From positions 24,307 to 88,306 of the forward strand of contig NZ_CALIIU010000033.1 in assembly GCF_938017775.1 (NCBI RefSeq): 64,000 bases of DNA. Direction: 5' to 3'. Under the pieces are notes generated by a model. It was not told where the DNA came from, did not search any database, and saw nothing but the letters and a program-made list of their open reading frames with translations. A program made the translations under genes and the position numbers. The stretch's first letter is position 1, and each line of letters starts with the position of its first letter. This stretch comes from an uncultured Campylobacter sp. (GTDB lineage: Bacteria; Campylobacterota; Campylobacteria; Campylobacterales; Campylobacteraceae). Below are positions 7,872-16,964 of this stretch, one piece after another.

Positions 7872-9719
7872 ATGAAGCGAACTCTTTCTTCATTTGCGCT
7901 AGCTGCGGCGTTACTCGGCGGTCTAAGCACGGCTGCGCTCGCTATCGGCGGACCTAGCGGCGCGCACATAGACTACGCCGTCCCGGGCAAGATTGGCGAA
8001 GTAGTCGTAAACCCATACGACATCGCGCCTCTAACGGCGGTGATCAAAAACGGCGGCTACACGCTAGCAAACGCGAAAGTCACTATCGTGCCGAAACCTG
8101 ACGGTCAGACGATCAGCTATAAGGTCGCCGACAAGCACCTTCGCACGCACGGTGGAATCCCCGTTTTTGGGCTCTACCCCGACTATCAAAACACCGTCGA
8201 GGTCGAGTACGATAAAATTTATAAGGGCCAAACCGAGCACGTAAAAGAAAGCTATAAAATTTACGCTCCGGCGATTTATCTAGAGAGCTCGGGCATGCCG
8301 TCTCAAAAGGGCGCGCTGTTTGATAAAATCGAAGTCGTAAAGGCTCCGAGCGCCAAATTTGCCAATCGCCTCTACTACGTAAATAACTTCGTAAACAAAA
8401 CCGGCAAGGGCACCAAAGTCGTGTGGAACAACCCCGCAGGCGGCGCGATCGAGTGGAACTACAGCCCGAACAACTTCATCCTTGACACCAAGGGCGAAGT
8501 ACGTTGGTATCTGGAGCCGAGTAAAATTTACGACCTCAAACAGCCTTTTTCTGCGGGCGTCATGATGGGCTTTAAGCAAAACGACGACGGCGCGATGACG
8601 TGGGGATATGGCCAAAGATACGCCAAATACGACATAATGGGACGAGAAATCTTTAACCGCGAGCTGCCTGCGGGTTACAACGACTTCTCGCACTCTATGG
8701 ACGTGGCGCAAAACGGGCATTATTTCCTCCGCGCGGCAAACGCCAACTATAAACGCGCCGACGGTAAAAACGTCCGCACCGTGCGCGATGTCATCGTCGA
8801 GGTCGATCGCGACGGCAACGTCGTGGATGATTTTAGGCTGTATGAAATTTTAGATCCGTATCGCGACATCGTGCTAAAAACTCTCGATCAGGGCGCGGTG
8901 TGCCTAAATATCGACGCTAGCAAGGCTGGTCACACCGCGAGCACGGACGAGCTAGCCGCGATGGATACGAACGAAAAATGGGGCGACATCGTGGGCTCTG
9001 GCCCTGGACGCAACTGGGCGCACGTAAATAGCGTGGATTATGATCCAAGCGACGATAGCATCATCATCTCCAGCCGCCACCAAGACGCCGTCATCAAGAT
9101 CGGCCGCGACAAAAAAGTCAAGTGGATAATGGGCGCGCACAAAGGCTGGAAAGATCAGTTTAAGGGCTACTTGCTCCAGCCTGTAGATAAAGACGGCAAA
9201 AAGATCGTCTGCGAGGACGAGTACTCAAAATGCCCGGGCTACGAGAGCGAAAAGGGCGGATTTGACTGGCAGTGGACGCAGCATACGGCATTTCGCATCG
9301 ATAGCAAGTCTAAAAAGGGCGTAGTGTATCTAACCGTCTTTGACAACGGCGACACCCGCGGCATGGAGCAGCCTGCGATGGCGGGTATGAAATACTCCCG
9401 CGCGGTCGTTTATAAAATCGACGAGAATGCCAAGACCGTCGAGCAGGTCTGGGAATACGGCAAACAGCGCGGTAGCGAGTGGTACAGCTCGGTCACATCG
9501 CTCGCGCAGTATCAAGACGACCTAGATAGCGTGATGGTTTACTCTGCGGTCGCGGGTATGCAGTTTGACATCGTCAAAGGCCGTCCGGTCGGCGTACCTA
9601 GCCCGCATATCAACGAGTTTGAATGGGGCGCAAAAGAGCCGTCAATCGAAATCAAAATGACCAACGCGATGGGCTATCAGGCGTTTCCGTTTAGCCTAGA
9701 AAAGGCGTTTGAGAAGTAA
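7872..9719 (+). CDS. assT: Aryl-sulfate sulfotransferase AssT (copy 2)
   Basis: Second periplasmic arylsulfate sulfotransferase, 615 residues, with a signal peptide ending near AALA (residue 24). Active-site equivalents are His274 (FSHSMD), His384 (NWAHVN), Arg402 (SRHQ) and catalytic His471 (DWQWTQHTAF). It shares the core with copy 1 but has inserts, for example around 345-365 (SKAGHTASTDELAAMD) and an extended C-terminus, so the two copies diverged some time ago and may have different acceptors. The divergent dsbL-dsbI pair supplies its disulfide. A strong GC hairpin terminator follows. Confidence 0.93.
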   Translation: MKRTLSSFALAAALLGGLSTAALAIGGPSGAHIDYAVPGKIGEVVVNPYDIAPLTAVIKNGGYTLANAKVTIVPKPDGQTISYKVADKHLRTHGGIPVFGLYPDYQNTVEVEYDKIYKGQTEHVKESYKIYAPAIYLESSGMPSQKGALFDKIEVVKAPSAKFANRLYYVNNFVNKTGKGTKVVWNNPAGGAIEWNYSPNNFILDTKGEVRWYLEPSKIYDLKQPFSAGVMMGFKQNDDGAMTWGYGQRYAKYDIMGREIFNRELPAGYNDFSHSMDVAQNGHYFLRAANANYKRADGKNVRTVRDVIVEVDRDGNVVDDFRLYEILDPYRDIVLKTLDQGAVCLNIDASKAGHTASTDELAAMDTNEKWGDIVGSGPGRNWAHVNSVDYDPSDDSIIISSRHQDAVIKIGRDKKVKWIMGAHKGWKDQFKGYLLQPVDKDGKKIVCEDEYSKCPGYESEKGGFDWQWTQHTAFRIDSKSKKGVVYLTVFDNGDTRGMEQPAMAGMKYSRAVVYKIDENAKTVEQVWEYGKQRGSEWYSSVTSLAQYQDDLDSVMVYSAVAGMQFDIVKGRPVGVPSPHINEFEWGAKEPSIEIKMTNAMGYQAFPFSLEKAFEK

Positions 9720-9732
9720 AATTTTAAAATTT

Positions 9733-9767
9733 AGCGGCCGTATTTCGAGCGCGGCCGCTTTTGTTTA
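9733..9767 (+). terminator. Hairpin terminator after assT-2
   Basis: Arms AGCGGCCG (9733-9740) and CGGCCGCT (9752-9759), 11-base loop, followed by TTTTGTTT. Good rho-independent form. Confidence 0.75.
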
Positions 9768-10063
9768 GTTTATGGTCAAATTCTACGCATCTACTCGATA
9801 GAATTTCATCCGAATTTGCCAAATTTTATCCCTCGGTACGGCAAAATTTAGCCGAAAACATAGCTCTTTGTTCTAGATAAAATTTAATCATGCGGATTTG
9901 CGATTTCGCACTCTGCTAAAATCAATAAGCGTTATTTTGAACAGATAGGTAGCGCACGGTTTGGATGAAATTTGCATGCCGCTTGGGGCAGGGGACGATA
10001 GGTATGAGGTTAATGCGCCCAAAAGATATTCATGCGGCAAGGCGGCGCAACAAAGGAGAAATA

Positions 10064-10351
10064 GTGGAAAAATCCAGAAAAAAGGAACTCAAAAAGCTCG
10101 CGGCGCAGCGGCAGCGAGATACATTTGAAAAGAGCCTGCCGATGAGTAGGGCGGAGTTTGAGGGGCTATTTGAGTTCTTAGGCGAGGGCTTGGCGCATCG
10201 TGGCTGCGACGGCACGCATAGGCTCACGCTGGAGTTTTTGCGAGCCCGCCGCGCATCGAATGAAGCGGCGGTTTTGGACTTTTGCGAGCAAAACGGCGGG
10301 TATTGCGATTGCGAAGTTTTAAACAATGTGCAAAATTGCTTTGAGTTTTAG
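10064..10351 (+). CDS. DUF2695-like small protein
   Basis: A 95-residue cytoplasmic protein. I place the start at GTG 10064, six bases after an AAAGGAG site (10052-10058), rather than at the ATG 33 codons upstream, which lacks a ribosome site and adds an unusual N-terminus. The body shows the DUF2695 pattern: a charged N-terminal helix, then MSRAEFEGLFEFL, then CDGTHRLTLEFL, and a final NGGYCDCEVLNNV with several cysteines. Function of the family is unknown. The cysteine/His cluster could bind metal, but that is only suggestion. It is convergent with menA. Confidence 0.7.
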   Translation: MEKSRKKELKKLAAQRQRDTFEKSLPMSRAEFEGLFEFLGEGLAHRGCDGTHRLTLEFLRARRASNEAAVLDFCEQNGGYCDCEVLNNVQNCFEF

Positions 10352-10426
10352 GGAGCTATGCGCAGGGAGATATGGCTTTGCCCCTGCATCGCATTTCGTA
10401 AATTTTTACCAGCGCGGCGTTTAAAT

Positions 10427-11329
10427 TTAACTCAGAATTTTTCCGACGAAAAACAGCGCCGACATCGCAAACGTGCAGAGTGCGACGACCTTTAGTTGCC
10501 CGTCGAAGTCGCGACACTCCCGCACTTTCGAGATGAAAAATAGGTGCCAAACAAGCGGCGCAAAGCTAATTACGTAGAGTAGTCTTACGCCCGGCTCGCC
10601 CCGCAAAAACGAGTAGCATAGCATCAGACCCGCTCCGCCCGCGATCAGCGCATAGTGGTAGCGTTTAGCCGCGCGCAGTCCGATACGCACGGGGATCGTG
10701 CGCTTGCCTTTGAGCGCATCGTTTTGTACGTCGCGCATATTATTTAAATTTAGCACGGCGGTGCTTAGCATCCCGCATGCGCACGCAGGCAGCAGCAGCG
10801 CCGCATCGAGCGAACGCGCGTATAAAAAGTACGAGCCCAGCACGCTAAGTAGCCCAAAAAACAAAAACACGAAAATGTCGCCAAGTCCCTTATATCCGTA
10901 TGCGCCGGCGCCCACGGTGTAGCGGATCGCCGCGTATATCGACGCGCCGCCTAGCGCTAAAAACAGTAGCACGAGATAAAATCGCTCGCCAAACGCCAAA
11001 ACGCTTAGCGCAAGGCTCGAAAATGCCGAAAGCAGCGCCGTAGCGACGATGATGCGCTTCATCTCGGCCACGCTCATCTGCCCCGTTTGTATCGCGCGGC
11101 GCGGCCCCAGCCTGCCATCATCGTCGGTGCCTTTTACCGCGTCGCCATAGTCGTTGGCGTAGTCGCTAAGTACCTGAAACAACAGCGTCGTAAGCAGCGC
11201 CAGTGCGAAAATATCCGCTCTAAATACGCTCGCGCCGTATGCCGCACCGCTACCGAGCAACACGCCCGAGACGCTAAGAGGTATTGATCTGAGGCGAGCG
11301 GATGCGTAAAGGGCCTTTGCGGTTATCAT
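10427..11329 (-). CDS. menA: 1,4-dihydroxy-2-naphthoate polyprenyltransferase-like (UbiA family, MenA type)
   Basis: Integral membrane prenyltransferase, 300 residues and about eight to nine membrane helices. The first aspartate-rich motif reads SDYANDYGDAVKG (55-67), followed by DDDGRLGPRRAIQTGQM, a pattern characteristic of MenA rather than UbiA or MqnP. The second is NNMRDVQND (around 196-204). Its job is to attach a polyprenyl chain to a dihydroxynaphthoate in menaquinone synthesis. Campylobacters generally use the futalosine route, whose prenyltransferase is MqnP, so a MenA-type enzyme standing alone is notable. No other men or mqn gene is in the window. The substrate is therefore uncertain. 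Confidence 0.85.
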   Translation of the reverse strand: MITAKALYASARLRSIPLSVSGVLLGSGAAYGASVFRADIFALALLTTLLFQVLSDYANDYGDAVKGTDDDGRLGPRRAIQTGQMSVAEMKRIIVATALLSAFSSLALSVLAFGERFYLVLLFLALGGASIYAAIRYTVGAGAYGYKGLGDIFVFLFFGLLSVLGSYFLYARSLDAALLLPACACGMLSTAVLNLNNMRDVQNDALKGKRTIPVRIGLRAAKRYHYALIAGGAGLMLCYSFLRGEPGVRLLYVISFAPLVWHLFFISKVRECRDFDGQLKVVALCTFAMSALFFVGKILS

Positions 11330-11504
11330 TTTTTTGCCTTTTGTTTTTAAATTTATACGCCGAATTTACGGCGAACCCGAGATAAAATTTAGCGGAAAAA
11401 CGCCAAAAATATTATAAATTTAGACTATTCGTAGAGTAAATTTTATTTAAATTCGCCTTTTTAATATAAATAGCGGTAAAATAGAGCCAAAAATTTTAGG
11501 AATT

Positions 11505-12338
11505 GTGATGAAAAAAGTTCTTACCGTTCAAGATATATCCTGCGTGGGCAAGGTTTCGCTGACCGTTGCATTGCCGATACTTAGCGCGATGGGGATGAGC
11601 ACGAGCGTGATCCCTACGGCGGTTTTATCGATGCATACTGGCTTTTCGGGCTACACCTTTTGCGATCTAAGCTCTCAAATACGCGCGATCATGGCGCACT
11701 GGAAAGACCGCGGAGTGGTATTTGACGGCATCTACACGGGCTTTTTGGGCTCGGCGGCACAGATCGAGATTATGAGCGAGCTATTTGCGAGCTTCGGCGG
11801 CGCGGGCAAAACTATTTTGGTAGATCCTTGCATGGGCGATAACGGCGTGTTTTATCCAGGCTTTAACGAGGATTTTGCTCGTATGATGGCGCTTCTGTGC
11901 GCTCAAGCCGACATCATTACGCCCAATATCACCGAGGCCTGCGCGATTACAGGCGTGCCGTACCGAGAGGGGGCGGATAGGGATTTCATCATGGATCTGC
12001 TTGCAAGGCTTCGAGAGCTGGGCGCCAGACAGGTTATTTTAAAGGGCATCGGCTACATCGCCGATCAGTGCGGGGTTTTCAGCTACGATGCGCGCACGGG
12101 CAGGACGAACGAGTATTTTCACGAGCTGCTGCCGGTTAAATTTAACGGTACCGGCGATATTTTCGCCGCCGTAGCCTTCGGCGCAATAATGCGCGGTAAG
12201 TCGCTGGAAACCGCGGTTCGTATCGCTGCAGACTTCGTCGTCAGCACAATCAAAGAGACGATGAGCGACGATGAGCGTAAGGACTACGAAGGGGTCGATT
12301 TTGAGGCAATAATCCCAGAGCTGGTGAGGAAAATCTAA
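11505..12338 (+). CDS. pdxY: Pyridoxamine/pyridoxal kinase
   Basis: Ribokinase-superfamily kinase of vitamin B6 salvage, phosphorylating pyridoxal or pyridoxamine with ATP. Of 277 residues, the diagnostic blocks are the N-terminal VQDISCVGKVSL, the VDPCMGDNG segment (106-114), TPNITEA (139-145), and the GTGDIF signature with catalytic base Asp218. Length and order match the family. The start is an ATG with RBS TTTTAGGAATTG; an adjacent second ATG codon at residue 2 is equally possible. Single-gene unit, upstream promoter-like TAAAAT at about 11478. Confidence 0.9.
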   Translation: MMKKVLTVQDISCVGKVSLTVALPILSAMGMSTSVIPTAVLSMHTGFSGYTFCDLSSQIRAIMAHWKDRGVVFDGIYTGFLGSAAQIEIMSELFASFGGAGKTILVDPCMGDNGVFYPGFNEDFARMMALLCAQADIITPNITEACAITGVPYREGADRDFIMDLLARLRELGARQVILKGIGYIADQCGVFSYDARTGRTNEYFHELLPVKFNGTGDIFAAVAFGAIMRGKSLETAVRIAADFVVSTIKETMSDDERKDYEGVDFEAIIPELVRKI

Positions 12339-13240
12339 GTTCTAGACGGATTTGGAACTCGCCGCGCGGACAGAGGGTTTACGGTAGAGCTTTAAAATTT
12401 TACCGCAAAAGGAAATTCCTAAATTTTATCTGCGGTGTGAAATTTTAAAATTTCAAAATTTATGTGTCGTGTGGGGCATGGAATTTTAGAATTCACATTG
12501 CACGGCTTATAATTTTATCTCCTACATAGAATTTTAAAATTTGCGCCGAAGTAAAGATGCGAAATTTATCGATAGCGCGGAATTCTAAACGCAAGGCTAC
12601 AGCGAATTTATCTGCTTGCAAGTTTGGGCCGCATTTTGAAATTTCGTACGAAATCTGCTTAAAATTTTATTCCTGCGAGTCGTGTGCTATGCACTTATAA
12701 AATAATCTCAAAATTTATGAGTAAAATTTAGATTAAAATCCATATCGATGTCACGCAGTTATAGTTTTTGGTATAGAATTTACACGATGAGTTTATGGCA
12801 CGAATTTTATTTGAAATTTCGCTTTAAAAATCTAGAATTTGCGCGGTGAAATTCCATCTGCGGCGGAAAGCTATCGCGTGAAATTTTGCGGCTGCTGCGT
12901 TTTGTGATATAGGCAAAATGCGCACCGAGCGTGAAATTTGACAGCAAATATTGTGGAAAAATTCTATTATTTATCGCGTAGCGGTAGAGCTTTACTGCGC
13001 GAAATCAAGCAGAATTCCGCGCATAAGTCTATAGCCGAAATTTACGCCGTGGCGAATGAGCTTACTCGCACAAAAAGGTGCTAGCGCAAAATTCCATAGC
13101 CGAAATTTCGTGGGTAGAATTCTACTTTGTAAATTTTAAAGCTAAATTCTGCCTCGAGTATTAAAATTCTAAGTTTACTTAGCGGGCGAGATTTAGGCGA
13201 TAAATTCCACCCGCTGCGTAAATAGCAAGCGCTTTAAATT
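12339..13240. other. Gene-free AAATTT/AATTC-rich stretch
   Basis: About 900 bases with no plausible reading frame. It consists mostly of irregularly spaced short words: AAATTTTA, GAATTTTA, AAATTCC, CGAAATTT, separated by 20-40 bases of GC-richer sequence. An ACCGCA/TGCGGT pair (12402-12407 with 12431-12436) could fold. I see no tRNA, no known RNA and no IS ends. It may be decayed coding sequence overrun by the genome's common spacer word. Confidence 0.5.
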
Positions 13241-13942
13241 TCATTCCACCGGCGCTTTGCTTTGCAAAAATCGCACGAGCGTCTCGTATTCGTCAGGCTG
13301 CAACCCCGAGTTTTGTATCATCGTCTCGACCACGCTGGGCCAGACATTGACGTTGAACTCGTCATATCCGTGTAGCGCGTGACAGCTGCCGCAGCGCTCC
13401 TTGAATAGATTTTCGCCCGCGTCGTAAATTTTAGCCGCATCGTCCGTTACGGCGAGCTTCGCGACGTAGCCGTCGATAGTGACGTTCGCCCATTCGTTGT
13501 CGTAGTCGTCCTTCACGGTCTTTAGCGTCTTTAGGCTCTTTGCGTTTTGCGCTTGCAAGTCCTGTTCCAAAATCCCAAGCCTTGCGTAGCTTACGTTGCT
13601 TCCCTCGGGCACGAAGCCCGCGTATCGCACCTGCACGTAGTCCTTGCCGTCCTTTAGCACTTGCAGTTTCGCACCTACGTGCAGCTTGGCGATCTCCTTG
13701 CCGCCCGCTTTGTTTAGAAGCGGGGTTTGAGCCGCGACGAAAAGATCTGCCGCGCCCAAATGGCAAGCTGTTACGAGTAAAAACGCCGCTAGCGCTTTGG
13801 ATAAAATTTTACCTCGCTCGGACGCGTAAATTTTACCCGCATCGCATGAAATTTTATCCGCGCTAAATGATGAAATTTCACTCGCGCCCGGCGGTGAAAT
13901 TTTACCTCGCTCGCTCGCGCAAATTTTAAAATTTTGCCTCAT
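13241..13942 (-). CDS. Monoheme c-type cytochrome partner of the TMAO/DMSO-type reductase
   Basis: Periplasmic or membrane-anchored cytochrome of 233 residues that should pass electrons to TorA, as Cj0265c does beside Cj0264c. A middle SH3-like segment (about 66-160) precedes one heme site, Cys184-Gly-Ser-Cys187-His188, and the tail LVRFLQSKAPVE is typical of cytochrome c. The ATG is supported by AAAAGGAG nine bases upstream, giving a 45-residue extension before the hydrophobic signal segment (about 48-62). That extension is repetitive (SERGKI at 10-15 and 41-46, also ADKI and DAGKI) and is encoded by AAAATTT-type spacer words. It begins two bases after torA ends. Confidence 0.85.
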   Translation of the reverse strand: MRQNFKICASERGKISPPGASEISSFSADKISCDAGKIYASERGKILSKALAAFLLVTACHLGAADLFVAAQTPLLNKAGGKEIAKLHVGAKLQVLKDGKDYVQVRYAGFVPEGSNVSYARLGILEQDLQAQNAKSLKTLKTVKDDYDNEWANVTIDGYVAKLAVTDDAAKIYDAGENLFKERCGSCHALHGYDEFNVNVWPSVVETMIQNSGLQPDEYETLVRFLQSKAPVE

Positions 13943-13944
13943 CG

Positions 13945-16452
13945 CTAGCTCCTTTTGCCGAATTTCGGCTGTGAAAATACCGCAAGCGGCGGAAGCTCGC
14001 CATCAAATTTCTCGATCTGTACCAGCGCGGTGGCTTGGTTGCCGCACGCAAGCTTCGAGCTAGGCTCGTTGGGCACCAGCACGTTTACGTTGCCGTGAAC
14101 GCATATATCGCCGCTTGCGCTAAAGAGCGGATCCCACCAGCCGCCCTCTTGCATCCTCACGACGCTTTGCTTTACGTTTTCGGTGATGATGAGCCCCGCA
14201 AGCGCGGCGCCGCGATCGTTGAAAACCCTAACTACGTCGCCGTTTTTAAGCCCTCTTGCTTCGGCATCTTTTGGGTGCATCCACACGGGCTCGCGACCGC
14301 CGATCTCTTCTAGGTTTCGTAGCCAAGTGTTGTTTAGCTGCCCGTGCAGGCGGTATTTCGGATGCGGGGTTATTAAATTTAGCGGATACTTTTGCGTCTT
14401 TTGCGCGTTCCCTAGCCACTCCATCGGCTCCATCCAAGTTGGATGCGCAGGGCAGTCGTCCAGTGCCGCTTTAGCGATCTTTTTCGAGACGACCTCGATC
14501 TTTCCCGACGGCGTTCCGAGGCGGTTTATGATAGGATTTTTTCTAAATTCCTCCATCGCTACGTATTCGTAGGCGTGCTTTGGAATTTCAAATTTCACGA
14601 AGCCCTTTTTCCAAAACTCCTCAAATTCCGGCATCTTTATCTTTGAAGCATCCGCTTTTTTCTTCGAAGCGTCATAAAACTGCTTGATCCACTCCATCTC
14701 GCTCTTGCCCTCGCTAAATGCCATATACTCCTTCTCGCCGAACTGCTTTAGAATTTCGCAGTAAATTTTATAGTCGTTTTGCGCCTGCTCGTAAGGCTCG
14801 GCGATCTTATGCATAGCGATGATAAATTTATTCGTATGCGACTTGGTTATGTCATCGCGCTCCTGCTCGGTGGTAGCGGGCAGAACGATATCGGCCATGC
14901 GCGCGCTCGCCGTCCAGAAGCACTCTTGGACTATGAAGGTATCGAGCTTTTCAAACGTGCGCGCGAGCAAATTCGTATCGGGGTGGTGCAGATACGGGTT
15001 GCCGCCCGCCCAGTAGGCAAGCTTGATGTTAGGGTAGGTTATCTTTTTGCAGTTAAAATCTATCTCCTTGCCCGGATTGTTGATACAATCTACGATGCGC
15101 GAGACGGGGATTGCGATGTTGTCGCGGTTTTTCCACTCGCCCTCGCTGGCAGGCACGATACTCATGCTGCCTAAGCCCGGAAAAGCCGAGGAAGTAGTCG
15201 CCGCGCCGCTTGAGAGGCTTAGCGCACTTCCTACAGGAGCTGCGGGGCTAGGGCAGCCGCCGTCGCTGTAATGATAGCCAAAGCCGTATCCGCCGCCCGC
15301 AAGCCCGATCTGGCCCACGAAAGCGGCAAGCACCGTCGCCATCCAGTGAAACTGCTCGCCGTGATGAGCGCGCTGCGGACCCCAGCCGCACATTATCATA
15401 GTGCGCTTGCTGCCTAAAATTTTAGCTAAGCCTTTGATCTCATCCTCGCTTACGCCGCAAATTTTAGACGCCCACGCCGCGTCTTTTTTGAGCCCATCTT
15501 CGCTTTCGCCTTTAAGATAGGCTTTAAATTCCTCCGCGCCTTGAGTGTATTTTTTAAGAAATTTCTCATCCGCAAACCCTTGCGCCATCATCTCATAACA
15601 TATTGCCATCATCATCGCAACGTCGGTGGTAGGGTTGATCGAAATGTGCTCAGAGCCTAAAAATTTAGCGGTGTTGTTATATACGGGATCGATCGTGATC
15701 ACCTTTACGCCGCGCTTTTGCATCTGCTCTTTTAGCTTTGCGAAATACAAATAGCTCTCGTGATCGGGCACCGCCCACGCGATCTGATTGGTATTGATCG
15801 GATCGGCACCCCAGATGAGCACCGCTTCGCTATGCTTTAGGATCGTAGGCCACGCAGTTTGCAGGGCGTTAGCCTCGTCCGTTCCGCTGATGTGTGGGGT
15901 TATCGCGCTTATACAGTGGCACGAATAGTTAAGCTTTCTCGTAGTGTAGCCGCCGATGATATTTAGCATGCGACCGAGCAGGGTTTGTGGGTTATTTACG
16001 CTGCCGACGCTGTACCAGCCGTAGCTGCCGCCGTAAATCGAGCTTGCGCCATGCTCTTTAAGCACGCGCTTTAGCTCGTCTGCTACGAGTTTATACGCCT
16101 CATCCCAGCTAATCTCGATCCACTCGTCCTTGCCGCGCATGTTTTTGTTGCTCTGCCAGCCTTTTTCTAGATAGCCTTTTCGCACGCATGGTCGCGCGAT
16201 GCGCGTAGCATCGTATGTGCGCGCCGCAAGCCCCTGAGTAAGGCTGATTGGGAAAAAATCGAGCTCACTCTCGCTTAAAACGCCTTCGAATTTACCGTTT
16301 CGCCTAAGAGCCCTAACCGCGCCGAAATGCGAGGCGGTGATCGGCGCGTCCTCGCTATTCATCAGATCGTCGCTGATGACGCTAGTAGCGTTTGCACTCG
16401 CCGCACCTGCCGCACTCGCGGCAACGCCTTTTAAAAATTCGCGTCTTTTCAT
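13945..16452 (-). CDS. torA: Periplasmic molybdopterin N-/S-oxide reductase (TorA/BisC/DMSO reductase type)
   Basis: Terminal reductase of 835 residues carrying bis-MGD molybdenum. A Tat signal MKRREFLKGV opens the protein, ending near residue 20. There is no N-terminal 4Fe-4S cysteine cluster, as expected for the single-subunit TorA/DorA group. The GGSYGWYS segment (141-148) is the family's serine-ligand neighbourhood. Further family blocks are WGADPINTNQIAWAVPDHE, MCGWGPQRAHHGEQ, WAGGNPYLHHPDTN and NNTWLRNL. It would reduce TMAO, DMSO or methionine sulfoxide with electrons from the cytochrome encoded just downstream. RBS AAAGGAGAGAAA fixes the start. Exact substrate is not decidable by eye. 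Confidence 0.9.
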   Translation of the reverse strand: MKRREFLKGVAASAAGAASANATSVISDDLMNSEDAPITASHFGAVRALRRNGKFEGVLSESELDFFPISLTQGLAARTYDATRIARPCVRKGYLEKGWQSNKNMRGKDEWIEISWDEAYKLVADELKRVLKEHGASSIYGGSYGWYSVGSVNNPQTLLGRMLNIIGGYTTRKLNYSCHCISAITPHISGTDEANALQTAWPTILKHSEAVLIWGADPINTNQIAWAVPDHESYLYFAKLKEQMQKRGVKVITIDPVYNNTAKFLGSEHISINPTTDVAMMMAICYEMMAQGFADEKFLKKYTQGAEEFKAYLKGESEDGLKKDAAWASKICGVSEDEIKGLAKILGSKRTMIMCGWGPQRAHHGEQFHWMATVLAAFVGQIGLAGGGYGFGYHYSDGGCPSPAAPVGSALSLSSGAATTSSAFPGLGSMSIVPASEGEWKNRDNIAIPVSRIVDCINNPGKEIDFNCKKITYPNIKLAYWAGGNPYLHHPDTNLLARTFEKLDTFIVQECFWTASARMADIVLPATTEQERDDITKSHTNKFIIAMHKIAEPYEQAQNDYKIYCEILKQFGEKEYMAFSEGKSEMEWIKQFYDASKKKADASKIKMPEFEEFWKKGFVKFEIPKHAYEYVAMEEFRKNPIINRLGTPSGKIEVVSKKIAKAALDDCPAHPTWMEPMEWLGNAQKTQKYPLNLITPHPKYRLHGQLNNTWLRNLEEIGGREPVWMHPKDAEARGLKNGDVVRVFNDRGAALAGLIITENVKQSVVRMQEGGWWDPLFSASGDICVHGNVNVLVPNEPSSKLACGNQATALVQIEKFDGELPPLAVFSQPKFGKRS

Positions 16453-16964
16453 TTTCTCTCCTTTAATGTGAAATGAATGAAAGATTTATGGAATTTTAGC
16501 ATTAAAAATCGCGAATTTTTCGGCCTTAAAATGAAATTACAAGTTATAGGGCGAAATTTTATTTTTCTATTTTTAAAAGAGCGTTCAAATTTCGTGGCTT
16601 TAAAAAGCTTAAATTATAAATTAAGTTTTTAAAATAATTTTACTTTAAAAATTGACTTTTGAAATTTTGCACATAAACTCTTAAAAAATTTTAGAATTTT
16701 TGAGTATATCAAGAGCTCGTCGGTATTAGGCGCTATAAAATTTCATAGCGCCAGTAAGTCATAGATTGAAAATTAGATATTGATGCGACTACCGTACGCA
16801 GGCTGTAAAACATGGCAATCGTATATTTTTGCGCTTATTAAGGAGGAGGTATACTTTCGGCTAAATTTTTAAAAACAAATAGAGCAATAAAATTTTAACG
16901 CCATTAAATGACAGTATCTGACAACGAAAAATGAAATAATACGAAAAATTTTAAGGAGGAAGAA
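16453..16964. other. AT-rich spacer upstream of torA and the Sel1 pair, with small inverted repeat
   Basis: 512 bases between divergent genes without a gene. It contains a perfect 8-bp inverted repeat, GGCGCTAT (16729-16736) and ATAGCGCC (16745-16752), with the 8-base loop AAAATTTC. There is no T-run, so it is more likely an RNA hairpin or operator than a terminator. A lone AAGGAGGAGG (16840-16849) looks like a ribosome site but is followed by no sensible reading frame. AAGGAGGAAG (16951-16960) is the true site for the gene at 16965. Confidence 0.5.

Noticed and set aside
13540..13866. 108-codon plus-strand frame over the torA-linked cytochrome
   Set aside because: Shadow of the cytochrome gene; Arg/Ser/Pro-rich with no domain.
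16840..16850. Strong Shine-Dalgarno AAGGAGGAGG as a sign of a hidden gene
   Set aside because: No start codon with a sensible frame follows; the true gene begins at 16965 with its own site.
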